From a virus, in the IMG/VR virus record IMGVR_UViG_3300007236_002724, positions 1-25,309 of that record: a DNA stretch of 25,309 bases. The stretch is one strand, 5' to 3'. Shown piece by piece: positions 1 to 6,192 of this stretch. Made by a program: the position numbers and the translations under genes. How positions within the stretch are numbered: position 1 is the stretch's first letter; each line of letters begins with the position of its first letter. The notes below the pieces were generated by a model. It was not told where the DNA came from. It ran no database searches and was given only the letters and a program-made list of their open reading frames with translations.

Positions 1-84
1 GCTGCATACAAGCACAAGAGGGAAAGACATACCCCCACTAATTCTTCTATGGGTATCTTATACTAAGAGAGGCACAGAAATCAA

Positions 85-1080
85 ATGAACTACCTGGTCA
101 CAGACAAGGAAGTCCCGGTGGAAGGCGAAAAGCCTGCCAAGAAGAACGTGATCGGGAAGACCGTGGAGATTTCTTATGTCTGTGGCGACAAATTGGCAAA
201 ATACAGGGGCAAACCAGCCAAGGTTCTGGCTATATCCGAGAAGTACGGAGAACCGCACGTCTACACCGTGATGGTGGAAGGCAAGAAGTTCCAGGTTGCC
301 GCAAAAGACCTGTACACAGACCGAAAGATAACCGAGGACGCGGCCCCGGTCACCGCTTCTTCAGAGCTGCTGAAGAACAGCCTTTCTCACTGGGGCGAGC
401 AGAGAAACTATTGGGTCGGGGAGAATGCGGGGCTGGAGGCGATCTGTTTTGCCGTTGCCTCAACCTCAGACAGGTTCAGATGTCGTTTCGACCCGCTCTC
501 CGGATTCCAGTTCTCCATACCTTCCAACAACCAGTACGACATAGCCAGAGCGGAATTCCCGTTTTGTGTGTCCGGGAAATTCTGGTACACCTCAGTTATA
601 ACAATGCCAGACAGGCTGAGCAGACCCGCAGAATTCGAGCAGATAGGCGACCATTGGGAGAGAGTGTTCCAGATGGGAATAAACTGCTCCCCGTACGAGT
701 CTTGGAAGTCCAACTTCGAGGCGAGAAGGGAAGCTACCAGAAAAGTGCTGGTGCCTCTGGCGTCGACCTGCATGAAGAAGGTCGTCACCGCCTACGAGAT
801 AGTGACCGGGGAGAGGGAGAACCCGGCCTACTCCATAGGTTTCTCCAAGATAAGGCTCCCCGTCAACAAGATAGGTCTCAACGACCCTCCCACCGACATC
901 CGGCCATACGCGGTAATGTCCGTGTCTCCGGAAGCTGCCAAGGACTTTGAATACCTTGAGCAGGTCGTCCTACATGAGTGTGTACACGTCGTTGTGGGGA
1001 AGATCGGCGGGGACCCCCACAACGACGTGTTCAACGAGGTTGCCAAGTTGGTGGGCGTGGAGCCTGACAACCGGGATTAA
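85..1080 (+). CDS. SprT-like zinc metalloprotease-domain protein (putative)
   Basis: A 331-residue protein. Residues about 297-325 carry the zinc-binding motif HECVH (HExxH), followed after a short loop by a further His in DPHNDVF and then an EVAKLVG helix. That spacing matches SprT/Spartan-like zincins, where HExxH is followed by HxxxF and a helix. The N-terminal ~25-85 residues look like a small beta-barrel (GKTVEISY, YRGKPAKVL, KKFQVAAKDL), possibly an SH3/KOW-like fold; this is inference. SprT-like proteins act on DNA-bound or DNA-crosslinked proteins, so a role in genome maintenance is plausible but unproven. The start is chosen from AAGAGAGG about 12 nt upstream. Codon use is strongly AGA/AGG for Arg (13 of 17) and ATA for Ile (11 of 16). 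The stop codon overlaps the stop of the convergent next gene within a shared TTAA. Confidence 0.65.
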   Translation: MNYLVTDKEVPVEGEKPAKKNVIGKTVEISYVCGDKLAKYRGKPAKVLAISEKYGEPHVYTVMVEGKKFQVAAKDLYTDRKITEDAAPVTASSELLKNSLSHWGEQRNYWVGENAGLEAICFAVASTSDRFRCRFDPLSGFQFSIPSNNQYDIARAEFPFCVSGKFWYTSVITMPDRLSRPAEFEQIGDHWERVFQMGINCSPYESWKSNFEARREATRKVLVPLASTCMKKVVTAYEIVTGERENPAYSIGFSKIRLPVNKIGLNDPPTDIRPYAVMSVSPEAAKDFEYLEQVVLHECVHVVVGKIGGDPHNDVFNEVAKLVGVEPDNRD

Positions 1081-1466
1081 AAGGCACCCTTGACAGCTGC
1101 CTTGAAGAAGACCGCCCCGATGGCACCAAACACCTTCCCGGCCTTCTCTATAGCCGCCTTGGCCTTCTTCTTCCTGCTGCGTTCTGCGTTCTGAAGCAGA
1201 GCCACGGCATCTGAAGCGGTGCGGGGGGAAGCCCAATCGAGGTCAGCGGGGCGTCCGTTGAGAAGTCGCTTGATCTCTGCCTCGGCTATGTCCAGCCCGG
1301 ACTCCCCAAACTCCCCGACGGCTTCGGCCATGAGGGAGAACACTATCTGCTTGGTGGGGTCGTCGGCGTCCTCAGCGATCTTGTTGATCTCTTCCTTGGC
1401 CTTTTCCACCACCAGGTCACCGACCAGAGGCACCAGAGTGTCCAGAACGTCTGCGAAGTTGCTCAT
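1077..1466 (-). CDS. Unknown helical protein with Lys/Ala-rich C-terminus
   Basis: A 129-residue protein I do not recognise. It appears mostly alpha-helical: an N-terminal hydrophobic/acidic stretch (DTLVPLVGDLVVEKAKEEI), a central acidic part, a basic cluster SRKKKAKAAIEKAGK near residues 95-110, and a hydrophobic but Lys-punctuated C-terminal segment (VFGAIGAVFFKAAVKGAF) that could be an amphipathic or marginal membrane helix. Its ATG overlaps the stop of the upstream lipoprotein gene (ATGA), with GAAGGGA upstream, so the two are translationally coupled. A membrane or lysis-related role would fit the lipoprotein neighbour, but nothing in the sequence proves it. Confidence 0.75.
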   Translation of the reverse strand: MSNFADVLDTLVPLVGDLVVEKAKEEINKIAEDADDPTKQIVFSLMAEAVGEFGESGLDIAEAEIKRLLNGRPADLDWASPRTASDAVALLQNAERSRKKKAKAAIEKAGKVFGAIGAVFFKAAVKGAF

Positions 1467-1846
1467 GGCTGCGTCCCTTCAGCGGCTGGGGGGAGAGGAC
1501 AGGAGAGAGGGGCTATGGCAGGGGGAGAAGCGGGTGGCTCCTCCTGCAGGAGACCTGCGTTCCACAGGCTCATGCTCTTGTGCCACTCGGCACGAGCCTC
1601 CACCGTAAGAACGAAGTCAGCTGCCTCTTTGCACTCGCTGGTGGCGAAGGGTCCTCCTTCCGGATCGGAGCCACACTCACAGTGCTCACCGATGAATTTG
1701 CGAAGGTGAGCGGCCTGTCCGGTCGCCCATCTGTCGTACTGGTCGAGTTCGGCTTGATACACGGCAGCGTCGCGTATAACCGACCTCTGCGCACCACACC
1801 CCGCGAACAGCAGGATGGAAGAGAAAACGAGGAGATTTCTGGTCAT
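1463..1846 (-). CDS. Putative phage lipoprotein
   Basis: A 127-residue protein with a type II signal peptide: MTRN, a hydrophobic core LLVFSSILL, then the lipobox LFAGC with the lipidated Cys at residue 17. The -3 position is Phe, which is less usual. The mature part has four further Cys (two in HCECG, then one each in SECKE and LSCPL) and a proline-rich C-terminus (PPASPPAIAPLSCPLPP). The frame is open five codons further up, but GGAG at 1851-1854 lies 5 nt before the ATG at 1846, so this start is preferred. Export and acylation in a Gram-negative envelope are inferred. Proline-rich short lipoproteins next to lysis genes include Rz1-type outer-membrane spanins, but this one is longer and no inner-membrane spanin partner is evident. 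Confidence 0.75.
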   Translation of the reverse strand: MTRNLLVFSSILLFAGCGAQRSVIRDAAVYQAELDQYDRWATGQAAHLRKFIGEHCECGSDPEGGPFATSECKEAADFVLTVEARAEWHKSMSLWNAGLLQEEPPASPPAIAPLSCPLPPAAEGTQP

Positions 1847-1857
1847 GAGGGCTCCAA

Positions 1858-2259
1858 TCAATCAAACAGGTCGGCCAGCCAGCCTTCCTTGTTGGCTTCT
1901 ATGTCTTCAGCGTTCTTCTCTACCCGCTGGCGAATCCTCTCAAGACCCGACTCGGTGAGAAGAAGGTTGGCGTCTTTGTCCCCAGCTGTGCGGACCCGAA
2001 CGGCATAGTAGGAGTTTGCCGCCCCAAACTTGCGCTCCGTGTTCTCGCGCACTGTGAGAATCCCGCGCTTCAAACCCTCGACGTCTTCGGGGTTTTCCGC
2101 GCCACGGGCGGCGGCGTCGGTGAATTCTTCGTCCGTCAGAAGCAGGTATTCTTCAGCGTCGGAAGCGTAGTCAGCCTGGACCTTCACAAACAGATAGGAG
2201 TCGTTGGCTCCGAACTTCCTGTCTATGTTGGCCACCCTCTTGATTTTGCCTTTTGCCAT
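1858..2259 (-). CDS. Unknown protein built of two copies of a ~48-residue domain
   Basis: A 133-residue protein with an internal tandem duplication. Residues ~14-61 and ~76-121 align: RKFGANDSYLFVKVQ with RKFGAANSYYAVRVR, then EEYLLLTDEEF with DANLLLTESGL, then GAENPEDVE with VEKNAEDIE. Each copy looks like a beta-hairpin followed by an acidic helix. I do not recognise the family. The DNA of the two copies has diverged, so the duplication is old. The start is fixed by a strong ribosome binding site (GGGAGGTGA at 2263-2271), which is itself part of an inverted repeat. It lies in the minus-strand operon after the 114-aa gene and just before the lipoprotein gene. Confidence 0.8.
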   Translation of the reverse strand: MAKGKIKRVANIDRKFGANDSYLFVKVQADYASDAEEYLLLTDEEFTDAAARGAENPEDVEGLKRGILTVRENTERKFGAANSYYAVRVRTAGDKDANLLLTESGLERIRQRVEKNAEDIEANKEGWLADLFD

Positions 2260-2260
2260 C

Positions 2261-2296
2261 GTTCACCTCCCTCGGATTTTACCCAGAGAGGTGAAC
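2261..2296 (-). promoter_or_regulatory. Inverted repeat sequestering the RBS of the 1858-2259 gene
   Basis: GTTCACCTC at 2261-2269 is the exact inverse complement of GAGGTGAAC at 2288-2296. On the minus-strand mRNA the upstream arm would pair with the Shine-Dalgarno sequence (2263-2271) of the gene starting at 2259. The upstream arm can instead form a local hairpin, GAGAG-GTGAA-CTCTC at 2286-2300 (+ coordinates), which would free the ribosome binding site. The sequence allows this switch; whether it operates is inference. Confidence 0.45.
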
Positions 2297-2379
2297 TCTC
2301 CAATAGCCAGACCTCAGTGATTTTTGAGGAAATGCCGATGTGAGGGCTCTATATTGGTCAGGGCGCAATCCTCTCGTGG

Positions 2380-2724
2380 TCACACCGTTTCCCAAAGGTC
2401 CTTTACCCTCCATCTTTTGTCCCCATCATCGGGCATAAAGTCCTTGAAGAGGACGTGTCCGGCTGGCCAACCTTCGAACTTCTCCAATAGTTTGTAGGCC
2501 AGTTCGTCTGGAGAACGGGGTTGGGGTGGCAGCACAATGAACTTAAACCCCTCGTCTTTGTCTCTCATAACTTTACCCACATATTTGTTCCACTCTTTGA
2601 CTTTGTAAGTAGAAGCAGTCTTCTTCAGACCGGACAGGATCGCACGACGCGATTTATCTCCCTTCGGGAGTGAAGCAGCAAGACGAATCAGAGATTTGCG
2701 ATCTGAAGCAGTGAGGGTCTTCAT
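2380..2724 (-). CDS. Unknown phage protein with an SLPKG-type helical N-terminus
   Basis: A 114-residue basic protein. The N-terminal region SDRKSLIRLAASLPKG, DKSRRAILSGLKK (about residues 6-35) resembles a short helical module I recall from the N-termini of assorted large-phage proteins; this is memory, not a search. The rest contains WNKYVGKVMRDKDEGF, a PQPRSPDE loop and WRVKDLW, with no enzyme motif I can name. An upstream in-frame GTG at 2754 exists but falls inside a hairpin. The ATG at 2724 follows GGGGAAAT and is preferred. The gene is the second of the operon after the SNF2 helicase. Confidence 0.75.
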   Translation of the reverse strand: MKTLTASDRKSLIRLAASLPKGDKSRRAILSGLKKTASTYKVKEWNKYVGKVMRDKDEGFKFIVLPPQPRSPDELAYKLLEKFEGWPAGHVLFKDFMPDDGDKRWRVKDLWETV

Positions 2725-2726
2725 AC

Positions 2727-2770
2727 TTATTTCCCCGGCTGGGTGAAAGAACACCCAACCGGAGAAATAA
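2727..2770 (-). promoter_or_regulatory. Long intercistronic hairpin covering the RBS of the 2380-2724 gene
   Basis: Positions 2727-2745 and 2752-2770 form a 19-bp stem with one A:C mismatch and one G:T pair around the 6-nt loop AAAGAA (core CCGGCTGGGTG / CACCCAACCGG). On the minus-strand transcript it begins 5 nt after the SNF2 helicase stop. Its 3' arm contains the GGGGAAAT ribosome binding site and ends 2 nt before the ATG. No U-run follows, so it is not a standard intrinsic terminator. RNA processing, transcript stability or translational control is more likely. Confidence 0.55.
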
Positions 2771-2775
2771 AAGAC

Positions 2776-4395
2776 CTAACGGACCTTCCTCGCGTCCACA
2801 ACCATAGCTTCGAACAGGTCTTTTATGTCCGAACCTGCGCCGATGACTTCGTCGTCCTGCCCCTTGACCCGCTCTCCGAGCACCTGCTCGATCAGCTTCA
2901 TCTTCTTCCGGACCACCTGCCCCACACGTTCGTCAATCGTGTCCCTACACACGAGGTGGACGGCGTAGCAGGTGTCGTTCTCTGACCCGATGCGGATCAT
3001 ACGCCCCACGATCTGCAAATAGTCACCAGCAGACCAGGGCGAATCGTAGAACACCAAGGCTTTCGCGCTCTGCAGGTTGATGGCGTCGCCGCCCGCCATG
3101 GTGATGAAGATGACTCTGGTTTCGTTGTTGTAGTCTTGGAAAGCCTTCATGGCTTCCCGCCTCTGGAACTCGTTTTCGTCCCCGGTGACTCTGACGCACT
3201 TCACACCCTCCTTCTCCAGATAGGGCATGGCCACGTTCACCATTTCCTTGAACCGGGTGAAAACGATGACCTTTTCGTCGTGGAAGTCACCGCCCTCTGT
3301 CAGCATATTCTTGAGTTCTTCGAGCTTTTCGCTCTTGTACCCGGCGTCAAAGCCAATCAGGGCTGGGTGGTTGACGATTTCCTGACAGTAGATAAGGGCT
3401 GTCAGCTGGGTCGTTTCCTTCTCGTCACCATCGCCCATTTCCAGTAGCCCAGCCAGAGCCTCCTGGTACTTCTCGTGCTGGAATTTGGACATTCCCACCT
3501 TGACGGTTCTGGTGGTCAGAACCGGGAGGTCCTTGGCAACCGCGTGTTTGGGCCTGCCCAGATAGGAGGGCTCTCCCGTGGGCTTGGTTCCGTCCAGCTC
3601 GTTGGTCTGGGTTCCCTGGATCTTGTCCCGGAATTTCGCGATGTCGGAAGGTCTGTACCCCACAATCTGTGGGACCATCCTCCCGTTGGCGACTCTCTGC
3701 ATCTTGGTGATACAATACTGGTTGATGAAGGCGTTCTTGCTGTATGGGAACAGAGCAGGTTTGACCACCTTGAAAACCCCATACCCCTCAAGCAGGTTGT
3801 TCTTGATAAGGGTGGCGGTCAGTCCCCAACAACGTGCAGCCTGGGTGCTGTAGTGTCTGCAGACCTTGTGTACACGGGTGCTGGGGTTCTTCACCACAGT
3901 CACCTCGTCCAGAATCAGGGTGTAACCCTCCCAATGTTGCATCGTGGAGAAGTCGTTGCAAGCGGAGGTGTAGCCCTGAATAAGGACAGTTGGGCCCTCA
4001 GTCTCCGCCCACGCTTTCTGCGCCACGGTGCGCTTCTTGGGAGAGCCAACCGCCATGAAGACTTCCACACCCGTGGTGAACTTCTCGAATTCGTCCTCCC
4101 ACTGAGGCACGGAGGACTTCTTGGTCAGGACTATGACCTTGTGGTTGGGGTCGCGCTTCCAGACCTGACATAGACCAGCGATGCTCTCGATGGTCTTCCC
4201 CAGGCCGCAGTCGTCCCCGACGACGAACCGGGGAACAGAGAGGATATGCACCACCATCTGCTGCTGGTATGGTCTCAGGATAAGGGGTACATTATCGCCC
4301 CGAGAGTTTGTAATGAACTCCCTAAAATTGGGTGGGGTAGGAAGTGAAATATCCTCCCGTTCCCTGACGGCCCAAAGTCTGTCAAAAGCGCTCAT
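2776..4395 (-). CDS. SNF2-family DNA helicase/translocase
   Basis: A 539-residue superfamily 2 ATPase with both RecA-like lobes. Visible motifs: LRPYQQQMV (Q-region, ~40-48), Walker A DDCGLGKT (61-68), Ia VIVLTKKSS (87-95), motif II ILDEVT (161-166), motif III GLTATLIKN (191-199), then in lobe 2 KVIVFTRF, motif V AGGDAINLQSAKALVFYD and motif VI QIVGRMIRIGS. The VI motif and LRPYQ are characteristic of SNF2 rather than UvsW-type helicases. Motif II is DEVT instead of the usual DEAH/DEGH. Such phage proteins are thought to remodel protein-DNA complexes or aid replication and recombination. The start at 4395 is set by GGAGG 7 nt upstream; an in-frame GTG at 4428 lacks a ribosome binding site. 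It heads the 4395-1077 operon and diverges from the 4490 gene across 94 bases. Confidence 0.93.
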   Translation of the reverse strand: MSAFDRLWAVREREDISLPTPPNFREFITNSRGDNVPLILRPYQQQMVVHILSVPRFVVGDDCGLGKTIESIAGLCQVWKRDPNHKVIVLTKKSSVPQWEDEFEKFTTGVEVFMAVGSPKKRTVAQKAWAETEGPTVLIQGYTSACNDFSTMQHWEGYTLILDEVTVVKNPSTRVHKVCRHYSTQAARCWGLTATLIKNNLLEGYGVFKVVKPALFPYSKNAFINQYCITKMQRVANGRMVPQIVGYRPSDIAKFRDKIQGTQTNELDGTKPTGEPSYLGRPKHAVAKDLPVLTTRTVKVGMSKFQHEKYQEALAGLLEMGDGDEKETTQLTALIYCQEIVNHPALIGFDAGYKSEKLEELKNMLTEGGDFHDEKVIVFTRFKEMVNVAMPYLEKEGVKCVRVTGDENEFQRREAMKAFQDYNNETRVIFITMAGGDAINLQSAKALVFYDSPWSAGDYLQIVGRMIRIGSENDTCYAVHLVCRDTIDERVGQVVRKKMKLIEQVLGERVKGQDDEVIGAGSDIKDLFEAMVVDARKVR

Positions 4396-4489
4396 GGTTT
4401 TGCCTCCGAAAGGACGAAATACAGCCACGAAAAAGGCGACACATTAATGAACGCTCGAAAGAAGGATAAAGGGGTGGAGGGCGATTTAC

Positions 4490-4951
4490 ATGTACGCACA
4501 CACCGAACATCACGACCTGCAAGACTTCATCGAGTACGATGCCATCCACAGGCGTCCCCTGTACCTCCGTCTCGGACTCACGGACAACAAATCTGACAAG
4601 ATCTGGGTAGTGTGGAGGGAGACGAGGAACAGCCCTCTTCTCGCTCTGTACGGCAAGAGAGGTGCGAACCTCAGGGTCGGGAAATCGTGGGTCCCGCTGC
4701 ACCAGGTCAGCAGCATCCGAAAGAAGATCGAAGAAAAGCTGAAGAAGGGTTACAGTTTCGAACAGGCTTTCACCCTGAACCAGCCTTCGGACTTTGGAGA
4801 GATTCTGGGGGAAGTCAGGAAAGCGGAATTCTTTGCGAAGCATACCATCTTGCGAGACGAACAAGGGAGGGTCGTGGTAGAGGTCCCCAACCACGTCGGG
4901 ACGGTTATCGCCCAAATGGTTAACGGAAGAATCTCGAAGAACTTTGCGTAA
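4490..4951 (+). CDS. Unknown 153-aa protein
   Basis: A 153-residue soluble protein I do not recognise. It starts with a His/Asp-rich segment (HTEHHDLQDFIEYDAIHRR) and has a beta-rich first half (LYLRLGL, KIWVVWRE), a basic helical centre (SSIRKKIEEKLKKGYSFEQA) and a beta-type C-terminal part (GRVVVEVPNHVGTVIAQMV). GGAGGG precedes the ATG. The DNA uses AGG/AGA arginine codons like the rest of the phage. It is divergent from the SNF2 operon and runs in line with the 4975 gene, 23 bases downstream. Confidence 0.8.
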   Translation: MYAHTEHHDLQDFIEYDAIHRRPLYLRLGLTDNKSDKIWVVWRETRNSPLLALYGKRGANLRVGKSWVPLHQVSSIRKKIEEKLKKGYSFEQAFTLNQPSDFGEILGEVRKAEFFAKHTILRDEQGRVVVEVPNHVGTVIAQMVNGRISKNFA

Positions 4952-4974
4952 ACAAACCTCAGTAGGAACACACA

Positions 4975-5220
4975 ATGAGCAATCCCACCCACTTCAAGCT
5001 TGAACTGATCGAAAGATTTGACAGCAAGGGTGACAGCTATTACATCGGCTCAGTCAATTTCAACTTTCCCATGCTCGTGGATTTGTCTGCCGTGGACTTC
5101 CTGGTATTCCACCCCGAAGAGTTGGGACCGGGAGAGGAAGACAAGGACAACCGCACAGCTACTCTGGTTATCCGGAAAGGCAACCGGAACCACGATCAAA
5201 TCTTCCGTCGGAAAGGATAA
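4975..5220 (+). CDS. Unknown 81-aa protein
   Basis: An 81-residue acidic/basic mixed protein with TAGGAA upstream of the ATG. Predicted strands (FKLELIERF, SYYIGSVNFNFPML, FLVFHPEEL, TATLVIRKG) suggest a small beta-barrel. No family recognised. Its stop codon is 6 nt before the truncated tRNA remnant at 5227. Confidence 0.7.
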   Translation: MSNPTHFKLELIERFDSKGDSYYIGSVNFNFPMLVDLSAVDFLVFHPEELGPGEEDKDNRTATLVIRKGNRNHDQIFRRKG

Positions 5221-5226
5221 AGCCAA

Positions 5227-5246
5227 GCCCCGATAGCTCAGTTGGA
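5227..5246 (+). pseudogene. tRNA gene 5' fragment (truncated)
   Basis: The stretch starts with a 7-nt acceptor-like strand (GCCCCGA), then TA (positions 8-9), GCTC (5' side of the D stem) and AGTTGG (D loop), exactly the layout of a bacterial or phage tRNA. It then breaks off. The D-stem partner GAGC, anticodon arm and T arm are missing, and the HNH gene (antisense) ends 2 nt later. No matching 3' half with TCGGGGC is visible downstream. I read it as a tRNA gene truncated by arrival of the homing endonuclease gene. Confidence 0.6.
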
Positions 5247-5248
5247 AA

Positions 5249-5761
5249 TCACCAACCGCCTATTCTGGCGTGTTCTTCTCTGTGGCAGTTAGCGCAAAGC
5301 ATAACGCACTTATCCAACTCCCTTCTGGTTCTGTCGTCAATTTTGTTCAACCTGACACGAGCTATGGTGAAATCCTTTTGAGTAGGGTCTAAGTGGTGGA
5401 ACTCCAAGGCGCTGGGGTGCCTGGAGTACCCACACTTAGAGCACTCTCCCCCCTTATAGTCAACACACTGTACTTTGAATGCCCTCAGGCGTTCCACCAC
5501 CTGTTTGGTGGTGCATGGCTTACAATAAACAGACTTACCTTCTTTCCCTCTTCTCTTGTAGAATTCTGAGCGGGACTTCTTGGTTTTGCACCTCGGACAC
5601 ACCCTGAATTCAGAAACTCTTGGAGAAGGTGAGTTCTCAGTCTTCAGGTTGTACTTTTTCATCCAGTGCTTGATGGTGGATGGGGAACAACCAAATTTGG
5701 TTGCCATACCCCTTATGGTCTCTCCCTTCTCTATCTCGGACTCCAAATTCTCTCTTTGCAT
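5249..5761 (-). CDS. HNH homing endonuclease with N-terminal HTH
   Basis: A 170-residue protein. Residues ~11-40 form a helix-turn-helix (GETIRGMATKFGCSPSTIKHWMKKYNLK) of the kind used for DNA targeting in phage HNH proteins. CPRC at 55-58 and YCKPC near 79-83 form one zinc ribbon. The HNH/treble-clef nuclease follows: C107/C110 (CSKC), catalytic FHHLDP around 121-126, and LCANCH near 155-160 with H164. These nucleases cut DNA and drive their own spread. GAGGT precedes the ATG. It lies antisense between a broken tRNA 5' end and an intact tRNA-Arg, so the tRNA cluster was its likely target. Codon use (AGA/AGG, ATA) matches the phage, so it is not a very recent arrival from the host. Confidence 0.9.
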   Translation of the reverse strand: MQRENLESEIEKGETIRGMATKFGCSPSTIKHWMKKYNLKTENSPSPRVSEFRVCPRCKTKKSRSEFYKRRGKEGKSVYCKPCTTKQVVERLRAFKVQCVDYKGGECSKCGYSRHPSALEFHHLDPTQKDFTIARVRLNKIDDRTRRELDKCVMLCANCHREEHARIGGW

Positions 5762-5773
5762 TTTCTACCTCGT

Positions 5774-5848
5774 GGGGCTATGGTGAAATGGATATCACAT
5801 GGGCCTTCTAAGCCCTCGTTCCAGGTTCGAATCCTGGTAGCCCTGCCA
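5774..5848 (+). tRNA. tRNA-Arg (anticodon UCU)
   Basis: A full cloverleaf: acceptor GGGGCTA/TAGCCCT with a G1:U72 pair, D stem GTGA/TCAC, anticodon stem TGGGC/GCCCT with a T:T mismatch at its top, loop CTTCTAA with anticodon TCT at 5807-5809, and T arm CCAGG-TTCGAAT-CCTGG. The discriminator is G73 and CCA is encoded (5846-5848). It reads AGA, and AGG by wobble, both abundant in several phage genes here. Confidence 0.93.
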
Positions 5849-5856
5849 CTTTATAG

Positions 5857-5900
5857 TAGCCCAACCGAACTATTGCAAAAAACATAGTCTGGTTGGGCTA
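5857..5900 (+). other. Inter-tRNA hairpin
   Basis: TAGCCCAACCGAACTAT (5857-5873) pairs with ATAGTCTGGTTGGGCTA (5884-5900): 15 of 17 pairs, with a 2-nt internal mismatch, around an A-rich loop. It fills the space between tRNA-Arg(UCU) and tRNA-Arg(CCU). Without a U-run it is more likely a processing or stability element of a tRNA precursor than a terminator; a factor-dependent terminator is possible. Confidence 0.5.
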
Positions 5901-5908
5901 TTAGCCAT

Positions 5909-5985
5909 CTCCTCGTAGCTCAGTTGGATAGAGCACAAGATTCCTAATCTTGGGGCCGCAGGTTCGAATCCTGCCGAGGAGGCCA
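5909..5985 (+). tRNA. tRNA-Arg (anticodon CCU)
   Basis: A full cloverleaf: acceptor CTCCTCG/CGAGGAG, D stem GCTC/GAGC, anticodon stem CAAGA/TCTTG, loop TTCCTAA with anticodon CCT at 5943-5945, T arm GCAGG-TTCGAAT-CCTGC, discriminator G and encoded CCA (5983-5985). It reads AGG. With the UCU isoacceptor just upstream it gives the phage dedicated supply for both AGR codons. Confidence 0.94.
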
Positions 5986-6082
5986 TTTTGAGAGGGTAAA
6001 ATAAAACCGTCGACCATCTGGTCGGCGTTAACACACACACACAAGGAGTCTCTTACCGGAAGCAGGCCAGGGCACCCCCCAT

Positions 6083-6158
6083 GGGCCGCTGGCGCAGTTG
6101 GTAGCGCACCGGACTTTTAATCCGAGGGTCGTGGGTTCGAGTCCCACGCGGCCCACCA
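6083..6158 (+). tRNA. tRNA-Lys (anticodon UUU)
   Basis: A full cloverleaf: acceptor GGGCCGC/GCGGCCC, D stem GCGC/GCGC, anticodon stem CCGGA/TCCGA, loop CTTTTAA with anticodon TTT, T arm GTGGG-TTCGAGT-CCCAC, A73 and encoded CCA (6156-6158). It reads AAA and AAG. The 97 bases before it contain a small hairpin (CGACC-ATCT-GGTCG, 6011-6024) and an (AC)n run near 6031-6044, but no gene I can support. Confidence 0.95.
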
Positions 6159-6192
6159 TCTTCCCGTGCGGCTTAGCCGCCAAGGAGCAACC

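Noticed and set aside
59-64. TATACT as a -10 promoter for the first gene
   Set aside because: It is so close to the ribosome binding site (65-72) that a transcript starting from it would lack that site, and there is no -35.
2725-2754. Upstream GTG start for the 2380-2724 gene
   Set aside because: It lies inside the 19-bp hairpin and has no ribosome binding site, while the ATG at 2724 has one.
5227-5848. Group I intron splitting a tRNA, with HNH as its intron-encoded gene
   Set aside because: The 5' acceptor strand GCCCCGA has no matching 3' half downstream, and tRNA-Arg(UCU) is complete on its own.
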